The translations under genes were made by a program, and so were the position numbers. The notes beneath the pieces are model-generated. The model saw only the letters and a list, made by a program, of their open reading frames with translations, did no database searches and was not told the DNA's origin. Below, piece by piece: positions 1 to 7,207 of a stretch of DNA of 9,742 bases. The DNA is from JAGLTN01 sp023135255 (GTDB lineage Bacteria > Planctomycetota > Phycisphaerae > Sedimentisphaerales > Anaerobacaceae), in NCBI GenBank assembly GCA_030639495.1, contig DAOWCP010000087.1:1-9742 (forward strand). Direction: 5' to 3'. Each line of letters begins with the position of its first letter. The stretch's first letter is position 1.

Positions 1-38
1 AGAAATTAAAAAGTAATAACTGATTTTAGAAAACAGTT
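1..38 (-). terminator. Candidate terminator after the DUF1080 gene
   Basis: Inverted repeat aactg (18-22) and cagtt (34-38). The stem extends inward by ttt (24-26) and aaa (31-33) around one bulged base, leaving a four-base loop. Read on the minus strand, the stem is followed by ATTACTTTTTAATTT, a T-rich but interrupted tail. It lies about 40 bases beyond the stop of the DUF1080 gene, where a terminator would be expected. The stem is short and AT-rich, so the call is tentative. Confidence 0.4.
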
Positions 39-77
39 TCGGTTTTTGCTTAGTTGTCTCGGCTGTTGCAAACCTTG

Positions 78-794
78 TTATTTCAGTGGGATAATCCAGA
101 TATTTCTGAACATGACTTCGTTCTGGTGGTCCTGGAGTTCGATGGGCCCTGGGTTTGGTCCTTCGGGTTCGCCAGCACCGGTTTTGTCCGGTATGCGGTA
201 GTTGCGGTGTATCCTCACATTATTTTGAAGTACGGTTATTTTGGCTTTTTTGACTTTTTTGCCATTTTTGAAAACCGCGCCATAGAAAGTTATATCAAAG
301 CTTTGCCATTTGCCTGCCATTCTGCTGACATTTTTTTTGGGTTTTTTTGCCATGTAAACTGACCCGCAATCGGAATTCTTTAACTTATCGACATTGTAGG
401 AATCGAGTATCTGCACCTCATATCGTTTTTGTATATATATTCCGCTGTTGCCTCGATTGCCCCTGTTTTGTTCTTCGAGCAGTGGGGGCTGCTGTGGGAC
501 TTTGAATTCGAGATGAAGTTTGAAATTCTGATAGTTTTCTTTAGTTACGATGCTTCCTGTGCCGATGACGATTTGCATAGCATCACCGAGTTGTTTCCAC
601 TGGACCTTGCTTCCGTTTTCATGTGTCCATTGTGAGAAATCTGAGCCGTCAAAAAGAACGGTTGCACCTTCGGGAGCTTTTTGAGTGTTGGGTTTAAAGT
701 CGGGTATTCTTTTTTTTACAGGGGTATCGTAACAGCCTGCAAAGGTGAAAATTGAGATTACAAATATAAAAACGCTAATCTTTTTTAATTTCAT
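78..794 (-). CDS. DUF1080 / 3-keto-disaccharide hydrolase-family lipoprotein
   Basis: A 238-residue secreted lipoprotein made almost entirely of a DUF1080 domain (PF06439, 3-keto-disaccharide hydrolase family, concanavalin-like fold). Residues 1-20 are a signal peptide (KLKK, then a hydrophobic run) ending in the lipobox FAGC, so Cys21 should be lipidated. Family signatures are ATVLFDGSDFSQWT near residue 45, RGNSGIYIQKRYEVQILDSY in the middle, and GPIELQDH and FRNIWIIPLK at the C-terminus; both domain ends are present. The ATG at 792-794 is chosen over an in-frame TTG at 798-800 because AAAAAGG lies 9 bases before the ATG but only 3 before the TTG. The family cleaves 3-keto glycosides left by a Gfo/Idh/MocA dehydrogenase, and such a gene is next door, though a terminator separates them. 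The substrate cannot be read from the sequence. Confidence 0.9.
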   Translation of the reverse strand: MKLKKISVFIFVISIFTFAGCYDTPVKKRIPDFKPNTQKAPEGATVLFDGSDFSQWTHENGSKVQWKQLGDAMQIVIGTGSIVTKENYQNFKLHLEFKVPQQPPLLEEQNRGNRGNSGIYIQKRYEVQILDSYNVDKLKNSDCGSVYMAKKPKKNVSRMAGKWQSFDITFYGAVFKNGKKVKKAKITVLQNNVRIHRNYRIPDKTGAGEPEGPNPGPIELQDHQNEVMFRNIWIIPLK

Positions 795-953
795 AATCAA
801 ATACCTTTTTAATAAATTTCATTAGCTGACAGATGCTATGATAACACAAATAATACCCTTCAGGGTAATAAATTCCCGCGATAAAAACCCTAAAACCTAA
901 TTTTATAATTGTTTACCCGCGAATAAACGGGAAAACTCAATCGTGAGTAGTAT
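795..953. promoter_or_regulatory. Upstream region of DUF1080 gene with paired CCCGCG motifs
   Basis: This gap should hold the promoter of the DUF1080 gene, since a terminator lies on its far side. I see no convincing -35/-10 pair. It contains two direct copies of a motif, cccgcgataaaa from 875 and cccgcgaataaa from 916, 41 bases apart or about four helical turns. There is also a small inverted repeat, taccc-ttca-gggta, at 854-867. These could be regulator sites, but that is inference from spacing and position only. Confidence 0.3.
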
Positions 954-988
954 AAAAAGGCTGGTCAAGTAATAAAGACCAGCCTTTT
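954..988 (-). terminator. Intrinsic terminator of the Gfo/Idh/MocA gene
   Basis: A perfect 12-bp inverted repeat, aaaaggctggtc (955-966) and gaccagcctttt (977-988), with a ten-base loop. On the minus strand the GC-rich stem core is followed by a T run (CCTTTTTATA). It begins 16 bases past the stop of the oxidoreductase gene. It implies that the downstream DUF1080 gene is transcribed mainly from its own promoter. Confidence 0.85.
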
Positions 989-1004
989 CAGTAATTATAA
1001 TTTA

Positions 1005-2423
1005 CTAAACATTTTTGGGTACAATATAAGGTTTACGGTATTTTCTCGTAAGCATTTGATTGGCTTGGCTGTCGCCGAGGAATTTTTCCTTTTTGCCGTC
1101 AAAGCGAAGCTCACGACCAAGTCTGTATGAAATATTAGCCATGTGAGGCAGAGCAGTGGAAAGGTGACCTTGCTGAATATCGCATGTCAGGTCTTGTTTT
1201 TTGCCTGATCTTACAGCATTGGTAAAGTTGACAAAGTGCTCCATATCACCACCGCCTGCAAGGTTCATAGCGTCAAGTTCTTTTACAGCAGTTTTATTGC
1301 TTGGACCTGGCTCATTATTTTTTCCGAGGTAAGTTTTCCAGTTTCCGCCGTCGATAGCCATCCAACCCTTTGTGCCGAGGAAGATATTACCGATTTTGGT
1401 GTCCCATTGCTTATTGGTTTTTGCATTTGAAGGCAGCACTGATTCGCCGTTCGTGAACAGCCCTCTGACTTCAAACTGTAACAGCTTACCGTCAGCATAT
1501 TCGTAAGTTGCGGTTTGGGTATTAGCGGTTTCCTGCGCACATTCATAAGCATAGTATCCGCCAAAAGAGCGAATCTTTTCAGGGTGCTCATTTTTGTTCA
1601 TACCCCATCGTGCGATGTCAAACTGGTGCGGGCCCTGATTTCCGATGTCGCCGTTGCCGTAAGCCCAGTGCCAGTGCCAGTTGTAGTGGAACCTGTTTCT
1701 GTTGAAGTTTCTTTCTGGTGCAGGTCCCAACCAGATATCATAGTGTACGCCTTTTGGCGCTTTGCTATCAGGATATCTTCCTATGCTTCCGCGAGGCTTA
1801 AAGCAAAGTCCGCGGGCCATATAAACATCTCCGATAACCCCATCATGCAAAGCTTTCATTGCTGATCGAACGTTGCCGATCGAACGGTTATGGAAACCGA
1901 CCTGAACAATTCGGTTATACTTGCGGGCAGCTTTAATCATCTGTCTGCCTTCGAAGATATTATGTGAACATGGTTTTTCAACGAAGACATGTTTGCCGGC
2001 CTGACATGCCCAGATAGTTGCCAGTGCGTGCCAGTGGTTAGGGGTAGCAATCACAACAGCATCGATATCTTTGTCGTCCATTATATTTCTGAGGTCATGC
2101 TCTGTTGCGGGAGCACAGCCCTGGATTTCTTCGATAGTCTTAATTCTATCAACATAGAGGTTTTCGTCGATATCAACGATGGTTTTAATCTTCACGTTTG
2201 GTATTTTAGCGAAGCTTTTGGAAAGATAGTTACCTCTGCCTCCGACGCCTATCATTGCGATATTGATTCGTTCGTTGGCGCCAAGTACTTTTGATTTTGG
2301 TGCATAGCAGGACTGTGTAGTTTCGCAACCAACAATACCTGCTCCTGCGACTGCGACAATTGACAATTTACCAGTAGCGGCAAGGAAGTCTCGGCGTGAA
2401 ATCGATTTTGATTTGGGATCCAT
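1005..2423 (-). CDS. Tat-exported Gfo/Idh/MocA family oxidoreductase
   Basis: A 472-residue NAD(P)-dependent oxidoreductase of the Gfo/Idh/MocA family, of the planctomycete type that is exported folded. The N-terminus has a twin-arginine signal, SISRRDFLA (Arg10-Arg11), then a hydrophobic stretch ending in IVGC, so Cys33 may be lipidated. The Rossmann domain carries INIAMIGVGGRGN (glycine loop at 59-64), an acidic residue after the second strand (VDID, 83-86), ATPNHWH (126-132) and the EKP motif (149-151, catalytic Lys150). The substrate domain has GNGDIGNQGPHQFDIARW (257-274) with His266 and Asp269 in the expected positions. The ATG is supported by AAGGAG at 2432-2437, 8 bases upstream. It is probably the dehydrogenase of a periplasmic keto-sugar route with the DUF1080 neighbour; sugar and direction are unknown. 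Confidence 0.92.
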   Translation of the reverse strand: MDPKSKSISRRDFLAATGKLSIVAVAGAGIVGCETTQSCYAPKSKVLGANERINIAMIGVGGRGNYLSKSFAKIPNVKIKTIVDIDENLYVDRIKTIEEIQGCAPATEHDLRNIMDDKDIDAVVIATPNHWHALATIWACQAGKHVFVEKPCSHNIFEGRQMIKAARKYNRIVQVGFHNRSIGNVRSAMKALHDGVIGDVYMARGLCFKPRGSIGRYPDSKAPKGVHYDIWLGPAPERNFNRNRFHYNWHWHWAYGNGDIGNQGPHQFDIARWGMNKNEHPEKIRSFGGYYAYECAQETANTQTATYEYADGKLLQFEVRGLFTNGESVLPSNAKTNKQWDTKIGNIFLGTKGWMAIDGGNWKTYLGKNNEPGPSNKTAVKELDAMNLAGGGDMEHFVNFTNAVRSGKKQDLTCDIQQGHLSTALPHMANISYRLGRELRFDGKKEKFLGDSQANQMLTRKYRKPYIVPKNV

Positions 2424-2577
2424 CTGTTTTTCTCCTTAAAACTTTTTTATTTTCAAACTGAATCAGCTTATTTACTTCTATTAAAGCAATGCCTATTGTA
2501 AAAAGACATTATTATTTAATAAAGCTTTTCCTGCAGTCTCATTTTGCGCATTAAAAGTATCATTTCACGACAAAGGC

Positions 2578-2607
2578 TTGCAAGTGCAAAACAAACTGCT
2601 TTATAAT
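2578..2607 (+). promoter_or_regulatory. Candidate distal sigma70-type promoter for the fusion gene
   Basis: TTGCAA (2578-2583), an 18-base spacer, and a perfect TATAAT (2602-2607). It would give a leader of about 200 bases before the start codon at 2816. The -35 overlaps the palindrome CTTGCAAG, which could be an operator. Confidence 0.4.
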
Positions 2608-2740
2608 GAGTAACGCGATAATGGTAGTTTAATTACATATTGTTGCAAAGAGAAAAACGGCCTAATATTATCATATTTTGGAATTATGTAATTTGGATGC
2701 GGTTAGTTCGGGATTTTTTGCGGGTTTTATGCAAATTAGG

Positions 2741-2769
2741 TTGACAGTTAGTCTGATTTGAAAGATATT
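2741..2769 (+). promoter_or_regulatory. Candidate proximal promoter for the fusion gene
   Basis: A perfect TTGACA (2741-2746), a 17-base spacer, and GATATT (2764-2769), a four-of-six match to the -10 consensus. The predicted start of transcription leaves a short leader of roughly 40 bases with AAGGAAAGG just before the gene. Either this or the distal box, or both, could be used. Confidence 0.45.
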
Positions 2770-2815
2770 TTATCAGAAGATTATTTTTTCAAAATTCAAG
2801 GAAAGGCGTTTAAAT

Positions 2816-5104
2816 ATGGGAAAGAAAATTATCATTTCTGTTTTAATAGTGATCGCGATAGTAACTTTGGTCTCATGCAAAAAAGATAAAGGAGCAACAA
2901 TGAAATTTACCGGCGCAAAGGCAGAAGTAAAATTGATGACTCTTGATCCGGGTCATTTTCATGCAGCTTTGGTTCAGAAAACTACTTACGATCAGATAAG
3001 CGAGGTGGTTAATGTATATGCACCTGCCGGTGAAGACCTGACCGACCATGAAAATCGTATAAAAGGCTTTAACAGCAGAAAAGAGAATCCGACTAACTGG
3101 CAGCAGAATGTTTACGCCGGCGATGATTTCCTTGAAAAGATGATAGCTGACAGAGTTGGTAATGTTGTTGTGCTTTCTGGTAACAACCGCAAAAAAGCTG
3201 AGTATATAAAAGCCTGTGTCGATGCCGGGTTTGGCGTGCTGGCGGATAAGCCGATGTGTATTGATAAGAAAGGCTTTGAAATACTTGAAGAGGCGTTTGC
3301 CTCTGCTAAAGCTAATGGAGTATTGCTTTATGATATTATGACTGAGCGTTCAGAGATTACTTCGATCCTTCAAAAGAGGCTTTCATTTGATAAGCAGCTT
3401 TTTGGCGAACTTGACAAGGGCAGTGTTGAGGATCCGTCTGTGATAGTGGAGAGTGTACATCATTTCTTTAAATATGTTGCGGGCAATCCTCTTAAGAGGC
3501 CTGACTGGTTCTGCGACACGAATCAGCAGGGCGAGGGTATTGTTGATGTCACTACGCATCTGATCGACCTGGCGATGTGGGGGTGCTTCTCTGAGCAGGC
3601 AATTGATTTTGATAAGGATGTTAAGATCGAACAAGCGCGTCGCTGGCCTACGATGATAAATAAACAGCAGTACCAAAAGGTGACAAGACTTGAAGATTTC
3701 CCGGATTTTTTGAAGAAGAACCTAAATGCTGACGGTGTGTATCCGTGTTATGCTAACGGCGAAATCGTCTATGTTATGAAGGGCATCCATACCAAGGTCA
3801 GGGTTGAATGGAACTACCAGGCTCCGGAGGGTGCTAAGGATACTCATTATGGTTTGATGAGGGGGACAAAGGCTCAGCTGATTATTCGCCAGGGTAAGGA
3901 GCAGAATTATAAAACGCAATTGTATGTCGAGCCTGTGGGTGGCGTAGATAAAGTCAGGCTAAAGGCTGCTTTTGATAATGCGATCACAAATCTGAAGAAA
4001 GACTATCCAGGTTTGACAGTGGCGGATACCGATGCAGGTTGGCAGGTTGTTATTCCTGATGAAATTCGTATTGGTCACGAAGCACACTTCAGACAGGTTA
4101 CGCAGCGATATCTGCAATATCTTCAAGATGGTAAGCTGCCAAGCTGGGAAGTGCCTAATATGCTGACCAAATATCGAATTACAACGACGGCTTTGGAAAT
4201 GGCAAAGGCTCAACCTGCAAAAGCTCTGAGTTTGATTAAAAAGAAAGATAAGATAGATATCGTAAGCAGGGGTAAGGTATTGACCAGTTTCTGGTATGCA
4301 GATGAACTGACCAAGCCAATACTATACCCCGTTTGTACGAGTTCTGGTGTAAAGATAACTCGTGGCTTTCCTTATGAAAAGGTAAAAGGTGAAAGCACAG
4401 ACCATCCGCATCATACGGGAATATTTTTCAGCTATGACCAGGTTAACGATGAGGGGTTTTGGAATAACGCAAAGACTCCGCCACAGATAAAGATCGCTGA
4501 TGTTTCAACTGAAATGCTGGCGGGTGGACAGGCTGTTATTAATGCTGCTATGGATTGGACAGCTAAAGATGGTAAAGTGCTCGTTAAAGAAAACAGGCAG
4601 ATGATTTTTGAGGTGAACGACTGGGGGTATTCAATCGACTTTGATATTGATCTGACAGCTAACGTGCAAAAGATCGTGTTCGGCGATACTAAGGAAGGGA
4701 TGTTTGCGATTCGTTTGGCGGACTGGTTCAAGGAGAACGGCGGCAGCGGAAAATATTTTGACAGCCAGGGGCGCAAAGGAGCCGGCGCTATATGGGGACA
4801 TCGTGCCAAGTGGGTAGCATTTCAGGGGCCTAAAGACGGCAAGGTTGTCGGTATCGCTATAATGAATCATCCAACCAGTGTTAATTATCCAACGTTTTGG
4901 CATGTGCGCGATTACGGTTTGTTTTCAGCCAATCCGCTGGGACAGGTTGTTTTTGAAAAGGGCACCGGCGCTGCGAATCCTAAGCCTTTGAATCTTACCT
5001 TGGAGGCGGGGCAAAAAGCTTACTTTAAATTTAAAGTTCTGGTCTATGATAAGGACATGACGCAAGCGGACATCGAAAAAGAGTTCGCGAAATTTGCTGA
5101 GTAG
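2816..5104 (+). CDS. Lipoprotein fusing an oxidoreductase-like half to a DUF6807 (PmoA-like) domain
   Basis: A 762-residue two-part protein. Residues 1-20 are a signal peptide with lipobox LVSC, so Cys21 should be lipidated. Residues about 38-300 resemble a Gfo/Idh/MocA NAD-binding fold, but the glycine loop is replaced by LDPGHFHAAL (43-52); DKP (144-146) stands for EKP and DVTTHLIDLAMW (244-255) for the HxxD helix. Residues to about 470 match the oxidoreductase C-terminal type (HEAHFRQVTQRYLQYLQDG, 421-439). From about 483 on is a DUF6807/PF14100 domain: YPVCTSSGVKITRGFPY, DHPHHTG (529-535), and NHP with WHVRDYGLFSANP (695-707). The first ATG has AAGGAAAGG upstream; a second in-frame ATG at 2900 has an even better site. 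Substrate and reaction are unknown; the PmoA name does not imply methane oxidation. Both halves often occur as separate proteins. Confidence 0.88.
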   Translation: MGKKIIISVLIVIAIVTLVSCKKDKGATMKFTGAKAEVKLMTLDPGHFHAALVQKTTYDQISEVVNVYAPAGEDLTDHENRIKGFNSRKENPTNWQQNVYAGDDFLEKMIADRVGNVVVLSGNNRKKAEYIKACVDAGFGVLADKPMCIDKKGFEILEEAFASAKANGVLLYDIMTERSEITSILQKRLSFDKQLFGELDKGSVEDPSVIVESVHHFFKYVAGNPLKRPDWFCDTNQQGEGIVDVTTHLIDLAMWGCFSEQAIDFDKDVKIEQARRWPTMINKQQYQKVTRLEDFPDFLKKNLNADGVYPCYANGEIVYVMKGIHTKVRVEWNYQAPEGAKDTHYGLMRGTKAQLIIRQGKEQNYKTQLYVEPVGGVDKVRLKAAFDNAITNLKKDYPGLTVADTDAGWQVVIPDEIRIGHEAHFRQVTQRYLQYLQDGKLPSWEVPNMLTKYRITTTALEMAKAQPAKALSLIKKKDKIDIVSRGKVLTSFWYADELTKPILYPVCTSSGVKITRGFPYEKVKGESTDHPHHTGIFFSYDQVNDEGFWNNAKTPPQIKIADVSTEMLAGGQAVINAAMDWTAKDGKVLVKENRQMIFEVNDWGYSIDFDIDLTANVQKIVFGDTKEGMFAIRLADWFKENGGSGKYFDSQGRKGAGAIWGHRAKWVAFQGPKDGKVVGIAIMNHPTSVNYPTFWHVRDYGLFSANPLGQVVFEKGTGAANPKPLNLTLEAGQKAYFKFKVLVYDKDMTQADIEKEFAKFAE
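2888..2902 (+). promoter_or_regulatory. Strong internal ribosome binding site and ATG within the fusion gene
   Basis: AAAGGAG (2888-2894) lies five bases before an in-frame ATG at 2900-2902 (codon 29). Starting there would yield a 734-residue protein with both enzyme domains but without the lipoprotein signal. The site may be chance, since AAA-GAT-AAA-GGA-GCA encodes the post-lipobox linker KDKGA, but its match is better than that of the first ATG. Confidence 0.45.
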
Positions 5105-5143
5105 TTATCTGGTCAGCGTACAATTTTCCGATAGCAGATACTC

Positions 5144-6139
5144 TTATTTTTCGGTTAAGGTCTCTTCGACCTGCATGCCGAAATGTCTGCCTATCGTTTC
5201 GATGTGTGCGAGGACCTTGTCGCCGACTTTCAGTTTCGTTACTGACATGGCTTTGCCATCCGGGCTTACAAGTCTGATAGTCTCGGCGTTTTGCAGTACT
5301 AAGCTGACAGCTGCTCCATCGGTATCTGCTTCGATGAGCATCATAGGTCTTTTTTCGATTTTGTTTCTGCCTAAGTATGCTGTTTGGGTTTTGCCTTTGT
5401 AATCAACTACCATTACCTCATCGCCTGTTTTGAGGTCTGAGAGGTATTTTGTTTTTCCTCCCGGGACCATCGTGTAAGCATGGACAGCGCCGGCGTTAAC
5501 CCTGAAAGGCCTGGAAGCTACGTAAGGGTTGTCGATGGATTCGGAGTGTATCAGGAAGAATCCTTTTGCGCTGTTACCAACGAGCATTCCTTCACCTAAA
5601 ACCATCTGGCTGCAAGTATCGATGCAGGCTCTGTCACCCATACCGAGTTGGCGGACTGATGTAATTGTAGCAGTTACCAGTGATACGCTTTCGCTGACAC
5701 CCTGAACGACTGATGCGGTTTTTTTCAATTCGTTTACGTCAGTGCTGTTTAGAACAACGCCGTCAACGCCTTTTTCAAGTATCTCTACCATGAGTTTTGC
5801 TTGTTTGCTGTTTTCGACCTGCACCATTATATTTTTACTTCTGCTTGCGAGCAGGTTTTCTATCGGGATGATAGTCCAGTCGAGCATTCTCAGGACTATG
5901 ATTTTATTTTCGGGGACAGCTGCAGCTTTTTCTTCGTCTGCTTTGCTGTTAATATCTATGAATTCAACGTCAATGCCGGGTTTGATGTCACCATCATCGG
6001 CAACGGTTTTGATCTGACCGAAATCTCTTACGTCTTTGGTTTTGCCCTTAGGCAAAATGACAGCATCTGCGCCACTTTCCAGGGCAGAAATTACAACATC
6101 TTTATTGTAAGGAATAGAGTTGACCCATAGTTTTTTCAT
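5144..6139 (-). CDS. aroB': 3-dehydroquinate synthase II (archaeal-type, NAD-dependent)
   Basis: A 331-residue cytoplasmic enzyme. Known members convert ADH (2-amino-3,7-dideoxy-D-threo-hept-6-ulosonate) by NAD-dependent oxidative deamination and cyclisation to 3-dehydroquinate, the shikimate precursor. The N-terminal half has family features such as ALESGADAVIL (19-29) and VDGVVLNSTDVNELKK (125-140). The C-terminal half is strongly diagnostic: LGMGDRACIDTCS (165-177), GEGMLVGNS, NPYVASRPFRVNAGAVHAY (204-222), and PGGKTKYLSDL (226-236). It is somewhat shorter than typical archaeal homologues. The start has only AAGG, 10 bases upstream, and the gene begins 31 bases after the ADH synthase stop, so translation probably follows that gene in one transcript. 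It converges with the fusion gene, with 39 bases between stops and no clear terminator. A GriH-like role making aminohydroxybenzoate is the main alternative. Confidence 0.92.
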   Translation of the reverse strand: MKKLWVNSIPYNKDVVISALESGADAVILPKGKTKDVRDFGQIKTVADDGDIKPGIDVEFIDINSKADEEKAAAVPENKIIVLRMLDWTIIPIENLLASRSKNIMVQVENSKQAKLMVEILEKGVDGVVLNSTDVNELKKTASVVQGVSESVSLVTATITSVRQLGMGDRACIDTCSQMVLGEGMLVGNSAKGFFLIHSESIDNPYVASRPFRVNAGAVHAYTMVPGGKTKYLSDLKTGDEVMVVDYKGKTQTAYLGRNKIEKRPMMLIEADTDGAAVSLVLQNAETIRLVSPDGKAMSVTKLKVGDKVLAHIETIGRHFGMQVEETLTEK

Positions 6140-6170
6140 TTAACTTGAACCTTAGTTTTGCAGGATTATA

Positions 6171-6965
6171 TTAACTTTTTAAAACTTCCAGCGCCTCTTC
6201 GACAGAAACATTTTCATGTACCATCTTGCAAAGTGCATGGATCATTTTATCTGGTTTTTCATGCTGGAAAGCATTTCGACCAATTGAAAGACCAGTAGCA
6301 CCAGCCTGGAGACAGCACTGCACCATCCTGAACATTTCTTCGTCGCTGTTTAGTTTTGGTCCGCCTGCGATAACAACCGGTACTGGGCAGCCGTCGACGA
6401 CTTCTTTAAAGCTTTCTACGCTGCCTGTGTATGGGACTTTTATGATGTCTGCGCCGAGTTCAGCGCCAACCCTGGCGGCGTGCTTTACGTTTTGAGTGTC
6501 AAATTCATTTTTGATCTTAGTGCCTCTGGTGTACATCATTGCGATCAAAGGCATTTGCCATTCGAAGCATCTTTCGCTGACAATGCCGAACTGACGAAGC
6601 ATTTGGTTATCAGTTTCAGCGCCGAGATTGATATGTATTGAAACAGCATCTGCGCCGAGCTTGACAGCTTCTTCAACTGTGCATACCAGCTCTTTGGCGT
6701 TTGGGTCCGGACTCATGGAAGTACTGGCTGAGAGATGTACGATAAGACCGACATCTTTGCCTTTTCCTCTGTGGCCGGTCTGAACGATGCCTTTGTGCAT
6801 TAAAATAGCGTTAGCACCGCCAGCAACAACTTTGCTGACAGCAGCTCTCATATCTGCGAGTCCTTTGATTGGTCCGACGGTGACGCCGTGATCCATAGGG
6901 ATTATGACGGTTCTGTTCGAGTTACGGTCTATTATTCTCTCAAGTCTTATCTTTTTGCCTACCAT
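6171..6965 (-). CDS. aroA': ADH synthase (2-amino-3,7-dideoxy-D-threo-hept-6-ulosonate synthase), copy A
   Basis: A 264-residue class I (Schiff-base) aldolase of the DhnA/ADH-synthase family. The archaeal enzyme joins a C3 unit from 6-deoxy-5-ketofructose phosphate to aspartate semialdehyde, giving ADH. Visible motifs: VIIPMDHGVTVGPIKGL (20-36; Asp25), LMHKG (55-59), GHRGKGKDVGLIVHLSAST (64-82), MMYTRG (143-148; Tyr145), and ADIIKVPYTG (172-181; Lys176, the expected Schiff-base lysine). As I recall the Methanocaldococcus enzyme (Asp33, Tyr153, Lys184), the spacings 120 and 31 are the same here. The phosphate-binding end has VIAGGPK (198-204) and GLSIGRNAFQ. The ATG has GGAG at 6973-6976, 7 bases upstream. 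It sits just upstream of the 3-dehydroquinate synthase II gene, which supplies the next step. General fructose-bisphosphate aldolase activity is less likely in this context. Confidence 0.92.
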   Translation of the reverse strand: MVGKKIRLERIIDRNSNRTVIIPMDHGVTVGPIKGLADMRAAVSKVVAGGANAILMHKGIVQTGHRGKGKDVGLIVHLSASTSMSPDPNAKELVCTVEEAVKLGADAVSIHINLGAETDNQMLRQFGIVSERCFEWQMPLIAMMYTRGTKIKNEFDTQNVKHAARVGAELGADIIKVPYTGSVESFKEVVDGCPVPVVIAGGPKLNSDEEMFRMVQCCLQAGATGLSIGRNAFQHEKPDKMIHALCKMVHENVSVEEALEVLKS

Positions 6966-6995
6966 TGAAACGCTCCAATTAAGTATTTTTTTACT

Positions 6996-7023
6996 AATCT
7001 ACAAGCCACTGCCGAAAAAGCAA
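6996..7023 (-). promoter_or_regulatory. Candidate promoter of the aroA'-aroB' pair
   Basis: On the minus strand, TTGCTT (7018-7023), a 16-base spacer, then TAGATT (6996-7001). The leader to the start codon would be about 25-30 bases and includes the GGAG site. The -35 sequence is the same as that of the strong PEP-CTERM promoter at 8705-8733. The -10 is only a four-of-six match. Confidence 0.35.
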
Positions 7024-7207
7024 GCAAAAAACAATTGCAGCGGGGCGTATGTGTTGTTTTTAACATTTCCTTGTCTGCAATATTTTCAGCGTTGCCAAGC
7101 CGGATTCTAAGCTTAATTACACTAAGGCATTATCGTCACATTAGTATAGCTTATTCAGCACCGAAACTGCTAATTTTTTTGTTCTTTTTGTTCTTTTTTG
7201 CATTTTT

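Larger units (their letters stand above)
2424..2815. promoter_or_regulatory. Divergent intergenic region between the two oxidoreductase genes
   Basis: A 392-bp AT-rich spacer holding control sequences for two divergent genes. On the plus strand I see two promoter candidates, listed separately. On the minus strand, towards the Tat oxidoreductase, several weak boxes exist but none is convincing. The perfect palindrome CTTGCAAG (2577-2584) overlaps the distal plus-strand -35. No small gene or RNA gene was recognised. Confidence 0.5.

Noticed and set aside
795..800. TTG start two codons upstream for the DUF1080 lipoprotein
   Set aside because: The purine-rich AAAAAGG is only three bases before this TTG but nine before the following ATG, which also gives a normal lipoprotein signal.
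2816..5104. Methane monooxygenase PmoA function for the DUF6807 part
   Set aside because: The PmoA label on this family is a naming carry-over. The protein is a soluble-type lipoprotein with no membrane helices of a methane monooxygenase subunit, and no pmoB or pmoC is present.
5106..5140. TATCTG/CAGATA inverted repeat between the convergent fusion gene and aroB' as a shared terminator
   Set aside because: The stem is only six AT-rich pairs with a 23-base loop, too weak to call, though no better terminator is present.
6171..6965. Ordinary glycolytic class I fructose-bisphosphate aldolase
   Set aside because: It belongs to the same superfamily, but the MDHGV, MMYTRG and HRGKGKD motifs and the adjacent dehydroquinate synthase II gene point to ADH synthase.
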